This document shows positions 61,801-64,000 of a stretch of 64,000 nucleotides of DNA, one piece after another. A program made the translations under genes and the position numbers. The notes under the pieces are model-generated. The model did not search any database and was not told where the DNA came from. It saw only the letters and a program-made list of their open reading frames with translations. The stretch spans positions 2,728,001 through 2,792,000 of the forward strand of contig CM074187.1 of NCBI GenBank assembly GCA_037179385.1, read 5' to 3'. Numbering within the stretch: position 1 is the stretch's first letter; every line of letters starts with the position of its first letter. This DNA is from Holothuria scabra. Lineage: Eukaryota; Echinodermata; Holothuroidea; Aspidochirotida; Holothuriidae.

Positions 61801-62384
61801 CTATAAAGGGAATAAATCCTGGGAGTTATCAAACTCCCCCACAAAGGAGCTCAGTCACTTGTGGTCTGTTTGAGAAAGTAATTAATGATCAGCAGAACTT
61901 AAAAGTTTCTGGAAATTTTAGTGTTGATATAAAAAATAAAGTTATGGTGCTGATATCCTTAAACAGGCTGTGATGTCACACATATAAGCAGAGACCCTAA
62001 CAAATAGGCTCTCATGTGACGCATACTTTCAGAAACCCTTAGTTGCTCAGCTTGTATGCTTGATGTCATAGCCTATTAAAATATGATAGCCTATTAAAAC
62101 ATGAACATCAAGAATAAAATCTGCCTCAGAAACTGCTGTAATTGCATTCAAGTGCTTTCAAATACTTTCCATAGTGATTCCATATTGTAAAATGGTATCA
62201 TTTAATTCCAGAAATATATTTATTTAATATTTTCACAGAAGAAGGCACAGAAACTCAACCAGTCCTTACTGCTGCCTCGGATCTACTTACTCAAAAGTTT
62301 GGATTTACGTTCACAACGGTTCAAGTAGAACATTACATAGAGGATGCAATGTCTTCCTGTAAACAGTGTCAAGGTCCTTGTTAG
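10483..62384 (+). CDS. SLC30A2/3/8-like: Zinc transporter, SLC30A/ZnT family (ZnT2/3/8 group), seven coding exons: join(10483..10828,21458..21604,27974..28127,42644..42848,48548..48653,55170..55304,62239..62384)
   Basis: Cation diffusion facilitator predicted to exchange cytosolic Zn2+ for protons into vesicles or out of the cell. The seven exons total 1239 nt (412 residues plus TAG) and join with phases 1,1,2,0,1,1, every junction being GT-AG. Visible in the product: Cys/His-rich cytosolic N-terminus (residues 1-95); TM1 about 97-116; TM2 about 120-149 with TDAAHLFSDF, giving H131 and D135; TM3 about 166-190; TM4 about 201-223; His-rich loop 226-244; TM5 about 256-281 with HCVGD, giving H263 and D267; TM6 about 290-312; C-terminal domain from about 315 with HSLHVW (344-349) and terminal CKQC (405-408) plus C412. 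The 2-His/2-Asp intramembrane set is the zinc-selective arrangement of ZnT proteins. Length is close to vertebrate ZnT2/3/4/8 (about 370-430). Which paralogue it is cannot be settled by eye. A further 5' non-coding exon is possible. Confidence 0.95.
10919..12510 (-). pseudogene. LINE relic A: 3' part of a non-LTR retrotransposon (CR1/L2/Jockey-like reverse transcriptase)
   Basis: Read on the minus strand from about 12480: NVTPIFKKGS, NYRPVSLTS, FQHGFLPNRSC, YLDFQKAFDKVP, SGVPQGSVLGPILFSVFIND and FADDTKLY. These are the standard reverse transcriptase blocks, with FADD as the catalytic motif. The C-terminal region follows (TSEKDLGIVIS, LKPSRQC, then RLDIRKFNFSHRVVNEWNSL near 11150). It is broken by frameshifts and 5'-truncated, with no endonuclease. 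The 3' end is a short AT-rich tail of TTATG/TTGTT units around 10919-10945. Established family order; clade assignment by eye is tentative. Confidence 0.85.
12511..14440 (-). pseudogene. LINE relic B: second non-LTR reverse transcriptase relic, upstream of A
   Basis: Minus-strand blocks: LNDYFVSVFT (about 14.3 kb), KADKAPGVDKL, WKRANVTPLFKKGSRSKSSN, YRPVSLTSQVSKVF, SQHGFRSAGSCLTNLL, DILYLDFS (13.7 kb), MGPTLFLIYINDLDD and ILKFADDTKIW (13.4 kb). The C-terminal region decays through to about 12.65 kb (QRRFTK, YETRLQRLNL, LETRRIHSDL). Several frameshifts and stops make it non-functional. Its 3' end is a tandem repeat of the 10-mer GTATTTACCT (12511-12541, written on +), unlike the tail of relic A, so A and B are different families or subfamilies. 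Confidence 0.85.
14446..15638. mobile_element. Fold-back (long inverted repeat) DNA element, about 1.2 kb
   Basis: The outer ends match as inverted repeats: GAGAAGGTAGGCCACATCAC at 14452 against GTGACCTACCTTCTCAC at 15619-15635. A second inverted repeat pairs about 15096-15320 with 15345-15568 (for example CTCCTTCAAATCTCTCGAGA facing its complement, and CAAATCCTGT facing ACAGGATTTG). Unpaired sequence lies at 14600-15095. No transposase was found. It abuts LINE relic B. Confidence 0.7.
15796..16153 (+). mobile_element. tRNA-derived SINE with (TTA)n tail
   Basis: The head is tRNA-like: A-box-like GGCCTAGCTGTAAGAG, an anticodon-arm-like stem around CTGCCTTTCAG, and a perfect B box GGTTCAAATCC (15849-15859). 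The body includes CTTGGTGCTCAGCATAA, shared with the SINEs at 44.3 kb and 52.6 kb. The tail is TGCGCTATGTAAAAACCTAA then TTATTGTTATTATTATTA. It is not a functional tRNA gene because the acceptor stem does not close. Confidence 0.75.
16983..17192 (+). other. Unexplained short frame with poly(A)-signal-like sequence downstream
   Basis: A 69-codon frame opens at GTG (no ATG) and ends TAA at 17190-17192. It has mixed, protein-like composition (GCPYDIEDDELDPRCKF, then KKSAVWINPYFGSNC), and AATAAA follows at about 17226. I do not recognise it. It could be the 3' end of a small gene or retrocopy inside intron 1, or chance. Confidence 0.15.
19140..19222 (-). mobile_element. hAT-type element end, related to 28922-29366
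   Basis: The sequence contains the TACCCG/CGGGTA-rich interior and the terminus CCAGTGCAAACACTA, matching the right end of the element at 28922-29366. The left end was not located. Confidence 0.55.
20259..20330 (-). mobile_element. SINE body fragment
   Basis: Contains CCCAGTTTCCAACCTATTGG, TCAAGTCAAGCTGGCC and CCAGTTGTGGCTCACTGACT. These are the 3' body of the SINE family at 29685-29935, 44274-44672 and 52551-52805. The tRNA-like head is missing. Confidence 0.65.
21458..21604 (+). CDS. SLC30A2/3/8-like: ZnT coding exon 2: end of TM1, TM2 with zinc ligands (residues 116-165)
   Basis: The acceptor is TTTACAACAG|GTGG and the donor GCAG|GTTAGT, both phase 1. The exon encodes GGVLSGSLAIMTDAAHLFSD, the family signature of TM2. 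H131 and D135 form half of the intramembrane zinc site. It then carries the TM2 tail ISLFALWFARKPATTRMSFG and the conserved YYRAE turn leading to TM3. Exon length (147 nt) and content match the ZnT family, and no gap or stop interrupts it. Confidence 0.95.
24359..24392 (+). repeat. G-rich tract (18-G run plus G6 and G9)
   Basis: A near-continuous guanine run interrupted by two single A. It has strong G-quadruplex potential on the + strand, which is the coding strand of the transporter. Similar shorter runs lie at 3125-3137, 3891-3905, 24970-24986 and 60452-60464. Confidence 0.85.
25663..26700 (-). pseudogene. LINE relic C: non-LTR retrotransposon fragment (Jockey/I-group-like)
   Basis: Minus-strand blocks in order: CKTFERMINARLVW (about 26.68 kb), ITDFQSGFLRDHSTMH, FDLEKAYDTTWKYGILKE, GLRGRMPLFIQNFL (26.42 kb), then KFLGIILDNKLNFKAHIDHL and LEVVSKMDWGADCPTLL (25.95-26.05 kb). 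Residual C-terminal text continues to about 25.66 kb. The expected FADD block is degraded and stops are frequent. It is a different clade from relics A and B. Confidence 0.8.
26883..27023. mobile_element. hAT-type MITE, 141 bp, 8-bp target duplication ACTACCAG
   Basis: ACTACCAG lies at 26875-26882 and again at 27024-27031. The ends are TAGGGTTGTTTG and CAACAACCCTG (inverted). The interior is built of GATTTAAATCA-like palindromic words, a style known from short non-autonomous hAT elements. Confidence 0.85.
27163..27280 (+). mobile_element. Partial TTAA MITE, family B (right half)
   Basis: GAAGCAATAAACTGGAATTG, GTGTCTGGATGAGGATGAG and TTTTAGACTGTTGTGG, then a GGAGGAGCT-AAGTAAGTAGG motif, match the right halves of the elements at 54838-55132 and 60256-60760. 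The terminal inverted repeat is decayed. Confidence 0.65.
27974..28127 (+). CDS. SLC30A2/3/8-like: ZnT coding exon 3: TM3 and most of TM4 (residues 165-216)
   Basis: The acceptor is TTCCTTCCCAG|AAAT and the donor ATTGT|GTAAGT; the exon enters in phase 1 and leaves in phase 2. It encodes EIIGAVISVLIIWAITLILI (TM3), the RRDYDID linker typical of the family, and the first part of TM4 (IMLITAGCGVFINIV). The first codon (E165) is completed by the last base of exon 2, restoring the conserved RAEI/LGA motif. Confidence 0.95.
28368..28409 (+). repeat. Purine-rich GGGGA/GAGAGG tract after a (TG)n run
   Basis: Imperfect (GGGGA)/(GGGGAGA) repeats follow a short TG repeat (28349-28364). The tract has G-quadruplex or triplex potential and lies about 240 bases after the exon 3 donor. 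Confidence 0.7.
28922..29366. mobile_element. hAT-type MITE, 445 bp, 8-bp target duplication GTTGGCAT
   Basis: GTTGGCAT occurs at 28914-28921 and 29367-29374. The ends are CAGTGTTTGCACC and GGTGCAAACACTA, 13-bp terminal inverted repeats with one mismatch. Subterminal regions carry repeated TACCCGGGTA words on both sides, plausible transposase-binding repeats. No coding capacity. Confidence 0.92.
29685..29935 (-). mobile_element. tRNA-derived SINE, full length, 14-bp target duplication
   Basis: ATTTCCAACTTGAG lies at 29671-29684 and again at 29936-29949, flanking a 251-bp element on the minus strand. The head (29935 to about 29860) has A-box-like TGGTGTAACGG, an anticodon-like stem-loop (TCTGC-CTCTCAG-GCAGA) and B-box-like AGGTCGATTC. 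The body contains GTGAGCCACAACTG and GGTTGGAAACTGGGCC, and the tail is (CTAA)n. The long target duplication and simple-repeat tail show LINE-driven target-primed insertion. Confidence 0.9.
32306..32310 (+). repeat. Target-site duplication AACCT (left of copia element)
   Basis: Identical to 37367-37371. Five bases is the usual target duplication of Ty1/copia integrases. Confidence 0.9.
32311..32601 (-). repeat. 3' LTR of the copia element
   Basis: 291 bp, 290 identical to 37076-37366. On the + strand it begins TGATAAAAGCC and ends CACTAACA. It directly follows the polypurine tract on the minus strand. Confidence 0.97.
32604..32624 (-). promoter_or_regulatory. Polypurine tract of the copia element
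   Basis: On the minus strand a pure purine run (AGAAAAAG, then AAAAAGGGGGAGA) ends two bases before the 3' LTR, the usual position of the plus-strand primer. Confidence 0.85.
32634..35255 (-). CDS. pol: Copia pol, downstream part: end of integrase, reverse transcriptase, RNase H (open after the internal stop)
   Basis: Same frame as the upstream part, continuing directly after the TAA at 35256-35258 to a TAA at 32634-32636. The first ATG is at 35207 (857 residues from there). In order: the rest of the integrase core with DNGGEF and the catalytic Glu in WQNGLCERNH; an acidic linker; reverse transcriptase with LVARGFEEQ, DIKAAFLQG and the catalytic HVDD (about residue 531 counted from 35207, where YVDD is the commoner form); and RNase H with FCDASYAN (about 685), RSTLAAEALS and CTDNKSL. 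Uninterrupted and well conserved, consistent with recent activity. Without readthrough this part would not be made as a fusion with Gag. Confidence 0.93.
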   Translation of the reverse strand, partial: FLSDNGGEFSNEDFRDMAENLNIEVWNTAGRSPWQNGLCERNHAVVDNCVQKILEDYPNMDIELALVWAVNAKNSLQMVYGYSPYQLVFGRNPNLPSVLSDQAPALHGTTVSEIFAKHLNALHASRKAFVQAEASEKIRRALRHKIRSSDDFFQPSDKVYYKRDESNKWRGPGKVLGQDGKVVFVRHGSVYVRVHPCRLLRIDTEFDKPPVRDPKLQILGKRGHGSSQTSGKADGLPEPQEEEDDYSDNPQAVTDDIEEGESSQDHNQSDQRTEIRSAQALPKVKQNITYLPTGGSSWIECEVVQRSGKATGKYRNWFYVKEKSDSSLKELDFGNDVQDWKIVENNSYERDESGTSEEANAVFIPLHRHDEPEVRLAKDEELANWKKFQVYEEMVDCGQQAISTRWVITEKSADGKRTVKARLVARGFEEQNCVQADSPTVSKETMKVFLALASTLSWKCHSIDIKAAFLQGNEINREMFLRPPKEADVTGKVWKLKKCVYGLNDASRNWYFSVRDELLKHGCSCSEVDLALFFWHNEGKLKGIFILHVDDFLWAGTDNFQRMVVDRVRSAFKIGKEAEGAFRYIGLEIAQGKDGIMLTQDNYVDSLSEIPVPAKRVAQKEFLLKQSEVTELRGAIGQVQWASNQTRPDASYDALELSTATREPRVKDLIQANKVIKKLKSKRSNILFPNLGEIEQLSLTVFCDASYANLTDGVSSAGGHIVFLTGEDNKSCPLTWRSGKIRRVVRSTLAAEALSMADSLYSAYCLGYLLSEMVFNKPKENRVPIRVCTDNKSLFENIHSTKAVSEKRLRVEIGSIKEMLHKGELSSVKWIESGAQISNCLTKRGASCKELMDILQVGNLQNYGVSHQFPTRN
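35256..37028 (-). CDS. gag-pol: Copia gag-protease-integrase, upstream part, ending at a premature TAA
   Basis: The ATG is at 37028-37026, 48 bases inside the 5' LTR, with 590 codons to the TAA. It starts MASYKTPPVFSEAKPYARW, a gag domain related to copia UBN2-type capsids. A CCHC zinc knuckle (CSSC-x4-H-x4-C, about residues 263-277) follows, then an aspartic protease with LDSACSS (about 322). The integrase N-terminal zinc-binding region has paired His (about 468) and CDVC (about 510), and the integrase core begins at VSLDLKEW. The frame closes eight codons after WIGSG, just before the second catalytic Asp, so integrase is cut in two. No other stop or frameshift interrupts it. Confidence 0.95.
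   Translation of the reverse strand: MASYKTPPVFSEAKPYARWIEEVKAWQVVTDLKKEKHGFAIALTLPEVGAKSIRDKVFSEVDIEELKKDTGVETLIKFMDNVFKKDELSAAYEAYTKFDRYRRKTETTMEEYVVEFEKLYNKTKKYKMELPQPVLAFKLLESAQLEHKERQLVLTAVNYKEPDGMFSQMQISLKKFFGEQSMSSMETKDGLAIKAEPTFIGSDETAFVTGRGGFRGNGRGRYSNAQYDRAKNFNRGRGNRGGRQNSQSITKRLNPLGPDGYPLKCSSCESIRHLLKDCPDSYENLQRSVLQTRSKEEEAVLFTGNKQSETEVLLTEALGSAVLDSACSSTVAGEAWMAHYIDMLEEEKKAHVMRSKSDTVFKFGGGKRLKSKEKVTIPCDIAGVKCQVTTDVVESDIPLLLGKPAMKKAKVKLDLENDCATIFGKTVDLQCTSSGHYCIPIVETTIPVSDTVEALVSEEESSKEKRKRIEKLHKQFAHPTAQKLKYLLKDANISDQETMDLVEEIVSKCDVCKRYKKTPPRPVVGLPLAREFNEVVSLDLKEWKSGVYFLHIIDVATRFSMAGVIYRKTPKVIIDTVMKLWIGSGLGAPK
37064..37075 (-). promoter_or_regulatory. Primer binding site of the copia element (initiator tRNA-Met type)
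   Basis: Directly after the 5' LTR the minus strand reads TGGTAGCAGAGC. It is complementary to the 3' end of animal initiator tRNA-Met, with at most one mismatch to the vertebrate sequence. Initiator Met is the usual primer for copia elements. Confidence 0.85.
37076..37366 (-). repeat. 5' LTR of the copia element (presumed promoter)
   Basis: 291 bp, one substitution from the 3' LTR. It presumably carries the element's promoter and polyadenylation signals. Transcription would run antisense to the zinc transporter. The outer end at 37366 is followed by the AACCT duplication. Confidence 0.97.
37375..37619. mobile_element. piggyBac-type MITE, copy 1 (245 bp, TTAA target)
   Basis: TTAA lies at 37371-37374 and 37620-37623. 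The ends are CCCTTTACCGTTGT and its exact inverted copy ACAACGGTAAAGGG. CCY ends and a TTAA target are diagnostic of piggyBac. Inside are the palindromic GGGTCCTTTTGGACCC near the left end and a GC-rich right part. Nothing is encoded. The copia insertion sits immediately to its left. Confidence 0.93.
38340..40540. mobile_element. hAT-type non-autonomous element, 2201 bp, 8-bp target duplication TTTGGTAC
   Basis: TTTGGTAC lies at 38332-38339 and again at 40541-40548. The ends are CAGGGTTGTCACC and GGTGACAACCCTG, a perfect 13-bp inverted pair. Subterminal CCGGTCGG/CACCGACCGG words recur at about 39.69, 39.72 and 40.52 kb. No transposase frame is visible; the longest frames are about 110 codons without family character. 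The interior is richer in CpG than its surroundings and includes a perfect 22-bp palindrome at 40387-40408 (arms GCCTACTCACG). Confidence 0.93.
42017..42118 (+). repeat. Two-copy tandem repeat, 51-bp unit
   Basis: ACAGAGATACTAAAATTTCT followed by AGTTGC and TTTGGCAC-G-TTT occurs twice, starting at 42017 and 42068, with about six differences. Confidence 0.8.
42644..42848 (+). CDS. SLC30A2/3/8-like: ZnT coding exon 4: end of TM4, His-rich loop, TM5 with zinc ligands (residues 216-284)
   Basis: The acceptor is TTTCTTTCAG|TCTT and the donor TTTAAG|GTAAAT; the exon enters in phase 2 and leaves in phase 0. It finishes TM4 (LISILQCVG), then a moderately His-rich cytosolic loop (HSGHGHSHS, then NHSHS; six His between residues 226 and 243) thought in this family to help deliver zinc. 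TM5 follows: NVRAAFIHCVGDLLQSVGVL. H263 and D267 are the second half of the four-ligand transport site. Confidence 0.95.
43217..43474. mobile_element. piggyBac-type MITE, copy 2 (258 bp, TTAA target)
   Basis: TTAA lies at 43213-43216 and 43475-43478. It has the same perfect 14-bp ends as copy 1 (CCCTTTACCGTTGT) and clearly homologous insides, for example CACAACAACGAGAGAGACAA. It differs by small indels (a TTAA insertion near the left end) and scattered substitutions, so the two copies are independent insertions in neighbouring introns. Confidence 0.93.
44274..44672 (-). mobile_element. tRNA-derived SINE, interrupted by a hairpin element
   Basis: On the minus strand the head near 44.59-44.67 kb has B-box-like AGTTCGCGTCC. 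The body words TGGTGCTCAGCATAAAC, AGTGAGCCAAACTGG and GAACCACTTGG-TAGAA match the other copies. The tail is TTACTAACCC. The body is split by the palindromic element at 44377-44533. Confidence 0.8.
44377..44533. mobile_element. Palindromic hairpin MITE nested in the SINE, 157 bp
   Basis: Arms of about 55 bases are inverted copies: ATAGACCTATT-CCAAATAGC, ATTGTGGGATAGAGTTTTGG and GTGT, facing ACAC, CCAAAACTCTATCCCACAAT and GCTATTTGGAAATAGGTCTAT. The loop is about 45 bases. Sister SINEs at 29.7 kb and 52.6 kb lack it, so it inserted later. The target duplication is not resolved; TA is possible. Confidence 0.85.
44815..44913 (+). mobile_element. SINE 3' body and tail fragment
   Basis: CAGTTGGAAAAAAGG, GAGGCTGGCTTAACTTGAAC, GGTTGAAAACGGGCC and the TTACTAACTAAAC tail match the 3' half of the SINE family, here in + orientation. 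The head is missing. Confidence 0.7.
45750..46171. mobile_element. GATC-rich inverted-repeat element, about 422 bp
   Basis: The ends are GTGTTCCCACTTGA and ATCAAGTGGGAACAC, inverted copies. Inside, the module GGATCAGATC followed by CGC-CAGGCGATCAA recurs about four times (45774-45812, 45838-45862, 45876-45903, 46059-46086), and the end word GTGGGAAC is also repeated internally. The piece is much more GC- and CpG-rich than the intron around it. Superfamily unknown; a target duplication is not clear. Confidence 0.7.
48548..48653 (+). CDS. SLC30A2/3/8-like: ZnT coding exon 5: TM6 and linker to cytosolic domain (residues 285-319 plus 1 nt)
   Basis: The acceptor is TTCTTTACAG|CCAG and the donor GGAAG|GTAAAG; the exon enters in phase 0 and leaves in phase 1. 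It encodes the family-typical PEYKLADPICTFVFSVIVL (TM6), then AILRDALMVLME leading into the C-terminal domain. A 43-bp minisatellite begins about 70 bases after the donor. Confidence 0.95.
48722..49885 (+). repeat. 43-bp minisatellite, about 14 units, split by an insertion
   Basis: The unit is approximately ACTGAGTGTGAGGGATATAT, then a variable GTTATATCC and CAACTTTGTCAC. Unit starts at 49390, 49433 and 49476 give an exact period of 43. About three units lie at 48722-48847 and about eleven at 49389-49885, decaying towards the right end. The central gap is filled by a separate element. Confidence 0.85.
48848..49388. mobile_element. Element inserted into the 43-bp minisatellite, 541 bp
   Basis: It begins TAGCCTGCTGTTAGCAGGCT, itself a short hairpin, and ends CTGCTCCGCAGGCGAC. 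It interrupts a repeat unit, with CACTGAATG on the left and CATTGAGTATG on the right. An internal CAATAGCCTGC near 49005 mirrors the left end. It is CpG-richer than the array. The class is uncertain. Confidence 0.6.
52551..52805 (-). mobile_element. tRNA-derived SINE, near full length
   Basis: Minus strand: the head has a GGTTAGAGCATCCAACCC-like arm and B-box AGTTCAAGTCC. The body has TGCTTGGTGCTCAGCTTAA, CAGTGAGCCTCAACTGG and GGAAACTGGGCC. The tail is ATAACTAACTAACAAG. It is the same family as 29685-29935 but more diverged, and no clear target duplication was found. Confidence 0.8.
54445..54805 (+). repeat. Tandem duplication, about 201-bp unit, two copies
   Basis: AGCCATT-TTGACCAAACA followed by AATAAAAGTGTA-TGTTTGAA and ATTTGGAAAGAG-GTTGCT occurs at 54484 and again at 54685. 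The copies differ by many substitutions and small deletions, so the duplication is old. Confidence 0.8.
54838..55132. mobile_element. TTAA MITE, family B, adjacent to exon 6
   Basis: The left end is AGGGCAAATCCTCTGACCCC after TTCA (a decayed TTAA). The right end is GGGGTGAGAGGATCAGGTCT before TTAA at 55133-55136. The inside words ACCCCAAACTACAATTTTTG, CAGCTCTTTGATTGACAGCT and GCAATAAACTGACATTGTGT match 60256-60760. It ends 37 bases upstream of exon 6. Confidence 0.8.
55170..55304 (+). CDS. SLC30A2/3/8-like: ZnT coding exon 6: first part of cytosolic C-terminal domain (residues 320-364)
   Basis: The acceptor is ATTTTTACAG|CCGT and the donor GTTG|GTAAGT, both phase 1. It encodes AVPKNVDYKDLRSELEKLPG and VSMAHSLHVWSLTTTCSALA, the alpha-beta fold with the conserved H-x-LH-x-W motif (H344, H347, W349) of CDF cytosolic domains. 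The residue after LME is Ala, where many relatives have Gly. A TTAA-flanked MITE ends at 55132, leaving only 37 bases of older intron before the exon. Confidence 0.95.
56650..57140. mobile_element. TTAA MITE, family A copy 2
   Basis: Homologous throughout to 8525-9260 outside the LINE insertion: AAGTTTATTCACTT, ATTAAAAATGTTTTTA, TGTTTGCTTGCAT-GCATGTT, GGTACAAGGTGCA and ATCTCAGCTCAGGAATGT. The right end is GACTTGAGGTTCACT followed by TTAA (57141-57144). The left terminal repeat is decayed or lost. It shows the uninterrupted state of the family. Confidence 0.8.
60256..60760. mobile_element. TTAA MITE, family B, with a hAT-type element nested inside
   Basis: TTAA lies at 60252-60255 and 60761-60764. 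The left end is AGGGCCAGTCGTCTCACCCC and the right end GGTGAGAGGATCAGGCCT, imperfect inverted repeats of about 25 bases. Removing the nested element and one duplication copy leaves about 297 bp, the size of the copy at 54838-55132. No coding capacity. Confidence 0.88.
60420..60619. mobile_element. hAT-type MITE, 200 bp, 8-bp target duplication CATTGGGG
   Basis: CATTGGGG lies at 60412-60419 and 60620-60627. The ends are CAGACAAGTAGCCAGG and CGTGGCTATGCCACTG, an imperfect inverted pair of the CAGTGGCATAGCCA type. G-runs follow the left end and C-runs precede the right. The uninterrupted family-B copy at 54.8 kb has one continuous CACTGGGG at this point, which confirms the insertion. Confidence 0.9.
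62239..62384 (+). CDS. SLC30A2/3/8-like: ZnT coding exon 7: end of cytosolic domain and stop (residues 365-412)
   Basis: The acceptor is ATTTTCACAG|AAGA, phase 1. It encodes EEGTETQPVLTAASDLLTQK and then FGFTFTTVQVEHYIED, ending in SSCKQCQGPC and TAG at 62382-62384. The C-terminal CxxC (C405, C408) plus C412 is characteristic of the ZnT2/3/8 group. There, by established structural work on ZnT8, the Cys pair forms a cytosolic zinc site together with the N-terminal HCH motif. Confidence 0.95.
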
Positions 62385-64000
62385 ATGATTGGTTAGCTGT
62401 TATCGTGAGATGGTTTGCTCAGAGGAAGAAGGGGGATGTCACGGAGGAATTGAGAGGCGGTTGCAAACCAGGATGGAGCAGAACATTAGCTGCTTAACAA
62501 CACAGGTGGTTAAATGTAGAATATGTGCATGGAAATTCTGCGTTGCATACCTGTCTTGCAAGGGAAGTTACATTGTCTCAAAAGATTAAGTCCGTTAAGA
62601 TCTGTGCGGGTGGAAACTATAAAGTATTCTGTCAAAGAACATTTGGCCATACCTTTATGCTTAGTGTAAAGTCAAATTACTGAGTGGATCATTGTCTCTG
62701 GCATTAAAATGCATGGGTGGAAATTGTGTGGTATTCATATTTAACATAAAATGCAGTTTCAAAAAGTCAAATTGTTCAATTTGTATCTTGTCAGTCAGGA
62801 TTTTCTCAACAATTAACACCTGTTTGACTTGTGTACAATATATATTTAAACAACTCAGTTACCAAGGGTCATTTTTGGGAGTGAGAAGACTTTAATGTAC
62901 AAGATTGGTGTTTAACACCCTTCTTTGAGGTTTACTTAATGTATCCATTGTAAAGGGTCACACTACAGTCATTACAATCTGAAATCTGATCCAATATTTT
63001 TTAAATCAAATGGAAGGATTTTGGTTTGACTGCCTATATAGACTTTATGTTTTGATCTGATGCCAGGTCATGTAAATTTCCAGTTTAGGGTCATAATTCT
63101 CTCATTCCAATCTTCCCTTTTTTTTGCTCTTTCGGTCCAGGGGTAAACACTCCCAAAGGATTGGATAGTTTCTTATCCTAAATTGCTGTGGTGTGACCTG
63201 TGCTTAAGTGTCCCAGCCTTTTTAGCTTTAAAGTTTAGCAAACTGCTTGTAAAATGGTTGAATGAAATAATTTCTTGCCAAATACAACTCGTTGCTTTTC
63301 TGTAGGTGTTCCTTTGAGAAAGTAAACTACCTTAAGAACTCTCTTTACACATCATATACAATTATTTGTTTAAAATGCATCATGGGTAATGCATTATATA
63401 CATCATAAGATGGCTTTACATCGCTTGATGAATTAAGGGTTAGTTCTGTCTGGCATCTGGCTCACATAGTCAACATTTAATAGTGCGTTTGGTTTGAGCT
63501 TCTCAAAAGAAATATTCATGAAATGCACACATACCTACACATATGCATGTAATATTTGTACTTCACATTGTATAGAAGTGATATCAAGGTCATAAGCCAG
63601 CACACCTGAAGGTATTGAATCATTTTTCTTTAACTCCTTACTGGATTTTATGAATTTGTTTTACTTCAGTTCAGTTAGAAGTTTTGATCATAAGAACTGC
63701 AGTCTTTCCCATGGGTTTTAGAGGTGGTGACATGGTGCCAATTCGTGGAGGTAAATAATGCCAGCTTTTGACGCCAAAAGCCTGTGAGGTATCAGCCGAA
63801 ATCTTTCAGGTGGTTTATAAAAAGAATGCCAGGGAAAACCCTGGTTCTTGATTAGAAAGAGTGTAAGGAATTAAAGACACATTTTATCAGTGTAGACCCA
63901 AGCTTTGGGGAACCTTCTTTGAGATAACCTTGATGAGGCCATAGAATTTCAGAAATGTATAACAAGTTTAGGAAACCCTTATTCTACACAATCCTTGAAC
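62385..64000 (+). other. 3' untranslated and downstream region of the zinc transporter
   Basis: It follows the TAG at 62384. No AATAAA was seen. The variant ATTAAA occurs at 62703-62708 and 63870-63875, so the 3' end of the transcript is unknown and may lie beyond the window. No other gene, tRNA or obvious repeat was found. Confidence 0.6.

Larger units (their letters stand above)
55305..62238 (+). other. Intron 6 of the zinc transporter
   Basis: 6.9 kb from GTAAGT to TTCACAG. It contains two TTAA MITEs, one with a nested hAT-type element, and a small SINE-like fragment near 57703-57735 (GTTGGTTGGAAACTGGGCC). I see nothing assignable at 55310-56640, 57740-60250 or 60770-62230; all are AT-rich. 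Confidence 0.85.

Noticed and set aside
62389..62589. A small ATG frame directly after the transporter stop
   Set aside because: It has no family character, lies in the presumed 3' untranslated region, and is of a length expected by chance.

Overview
The window looks like one locus of an animal genome: AT-rich, with long introns, canonical GT-AG splice sites and a dense mixture of DNA transposons, LINEs, tRNA-derived SINEs and one LTR retrotransposon. The repeat mixture and the frequent TACTGTA/GTACAGTA-like words suggest a marine invertebrate, possibly an echinoderm or hemichordate. That placement is an impression from style, not a proof.

One host gene can be assembled with confidence, on the + strand. 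It is a zinc transporter of the SLC30A (ZnT) family, closest in architecture to the ZnT2/3/8 group. Seven coding exons (10483-10828, 21458-21604, 27974-28127, 42644-42848, 48548-48653, 55170-55304, 62239-62384) join in frame at GT-AG junctions to give 412 residues. The product has six membrane segments, the intramembrane H-x3-D pairs in TM2 and TM5, a His-rich TM4-TM5 loop, a cytosolic C-terminal domain and a terminal CxxC motif. The 1.24 kb of coding sequence is spread over 51.9 kb, and repeats account for much of the rest.

Layout. 1-10482: upstream flank, no convincing gene, crowded with short inverted-repeat transposons and an 804-bp GAA trinucleotide tract (6758-7561) inside one of them. 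Intron 1 (10.6 kb): two broken LINEs in tandem, a 1.2-kb fold-back element, a SINE. Intron 2 (6.4 kb): a LINE fragment and a small hAT-type element with 8-bp target duplication. Intron 3 (14.5 kb): a hAT-type element, a SINE with a 14-bp target duplication, a very young Ty1/copia retrotransposon (32311-37366, LTRs 290/291 identical, 5-bp target duplication, pol broken by one stop), a piggyBac-type MITE directly next to it, and a 2.2-kb hAT-type element. Intron 4 (5.7 kb): a second copy of the piggyBac-type MITE, a SINE interrupted by a hairpin element, and a GATC-rich inverted-repeat element. Intron 5 (6.5 kb): a 43-bp minisatellite split by an insertion, another SINE, and a TTAA-flanked MITE ending 37 bp before exon 6. 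Intron 6 (6.9 kb): two TTAA-flanked MITEs, one with a hAT-type element nested in it. 62385-64000: 3' untranslated and downstream sequence.

I found no wholly new biological system. The most noteworthy items are the very long near-perfect GAA tract, the young copia element with a single inactivating stop, several transposons dated relative to each other by nesting and target duplications, and an unusual N-terminal HCRCH motif in the transporter.
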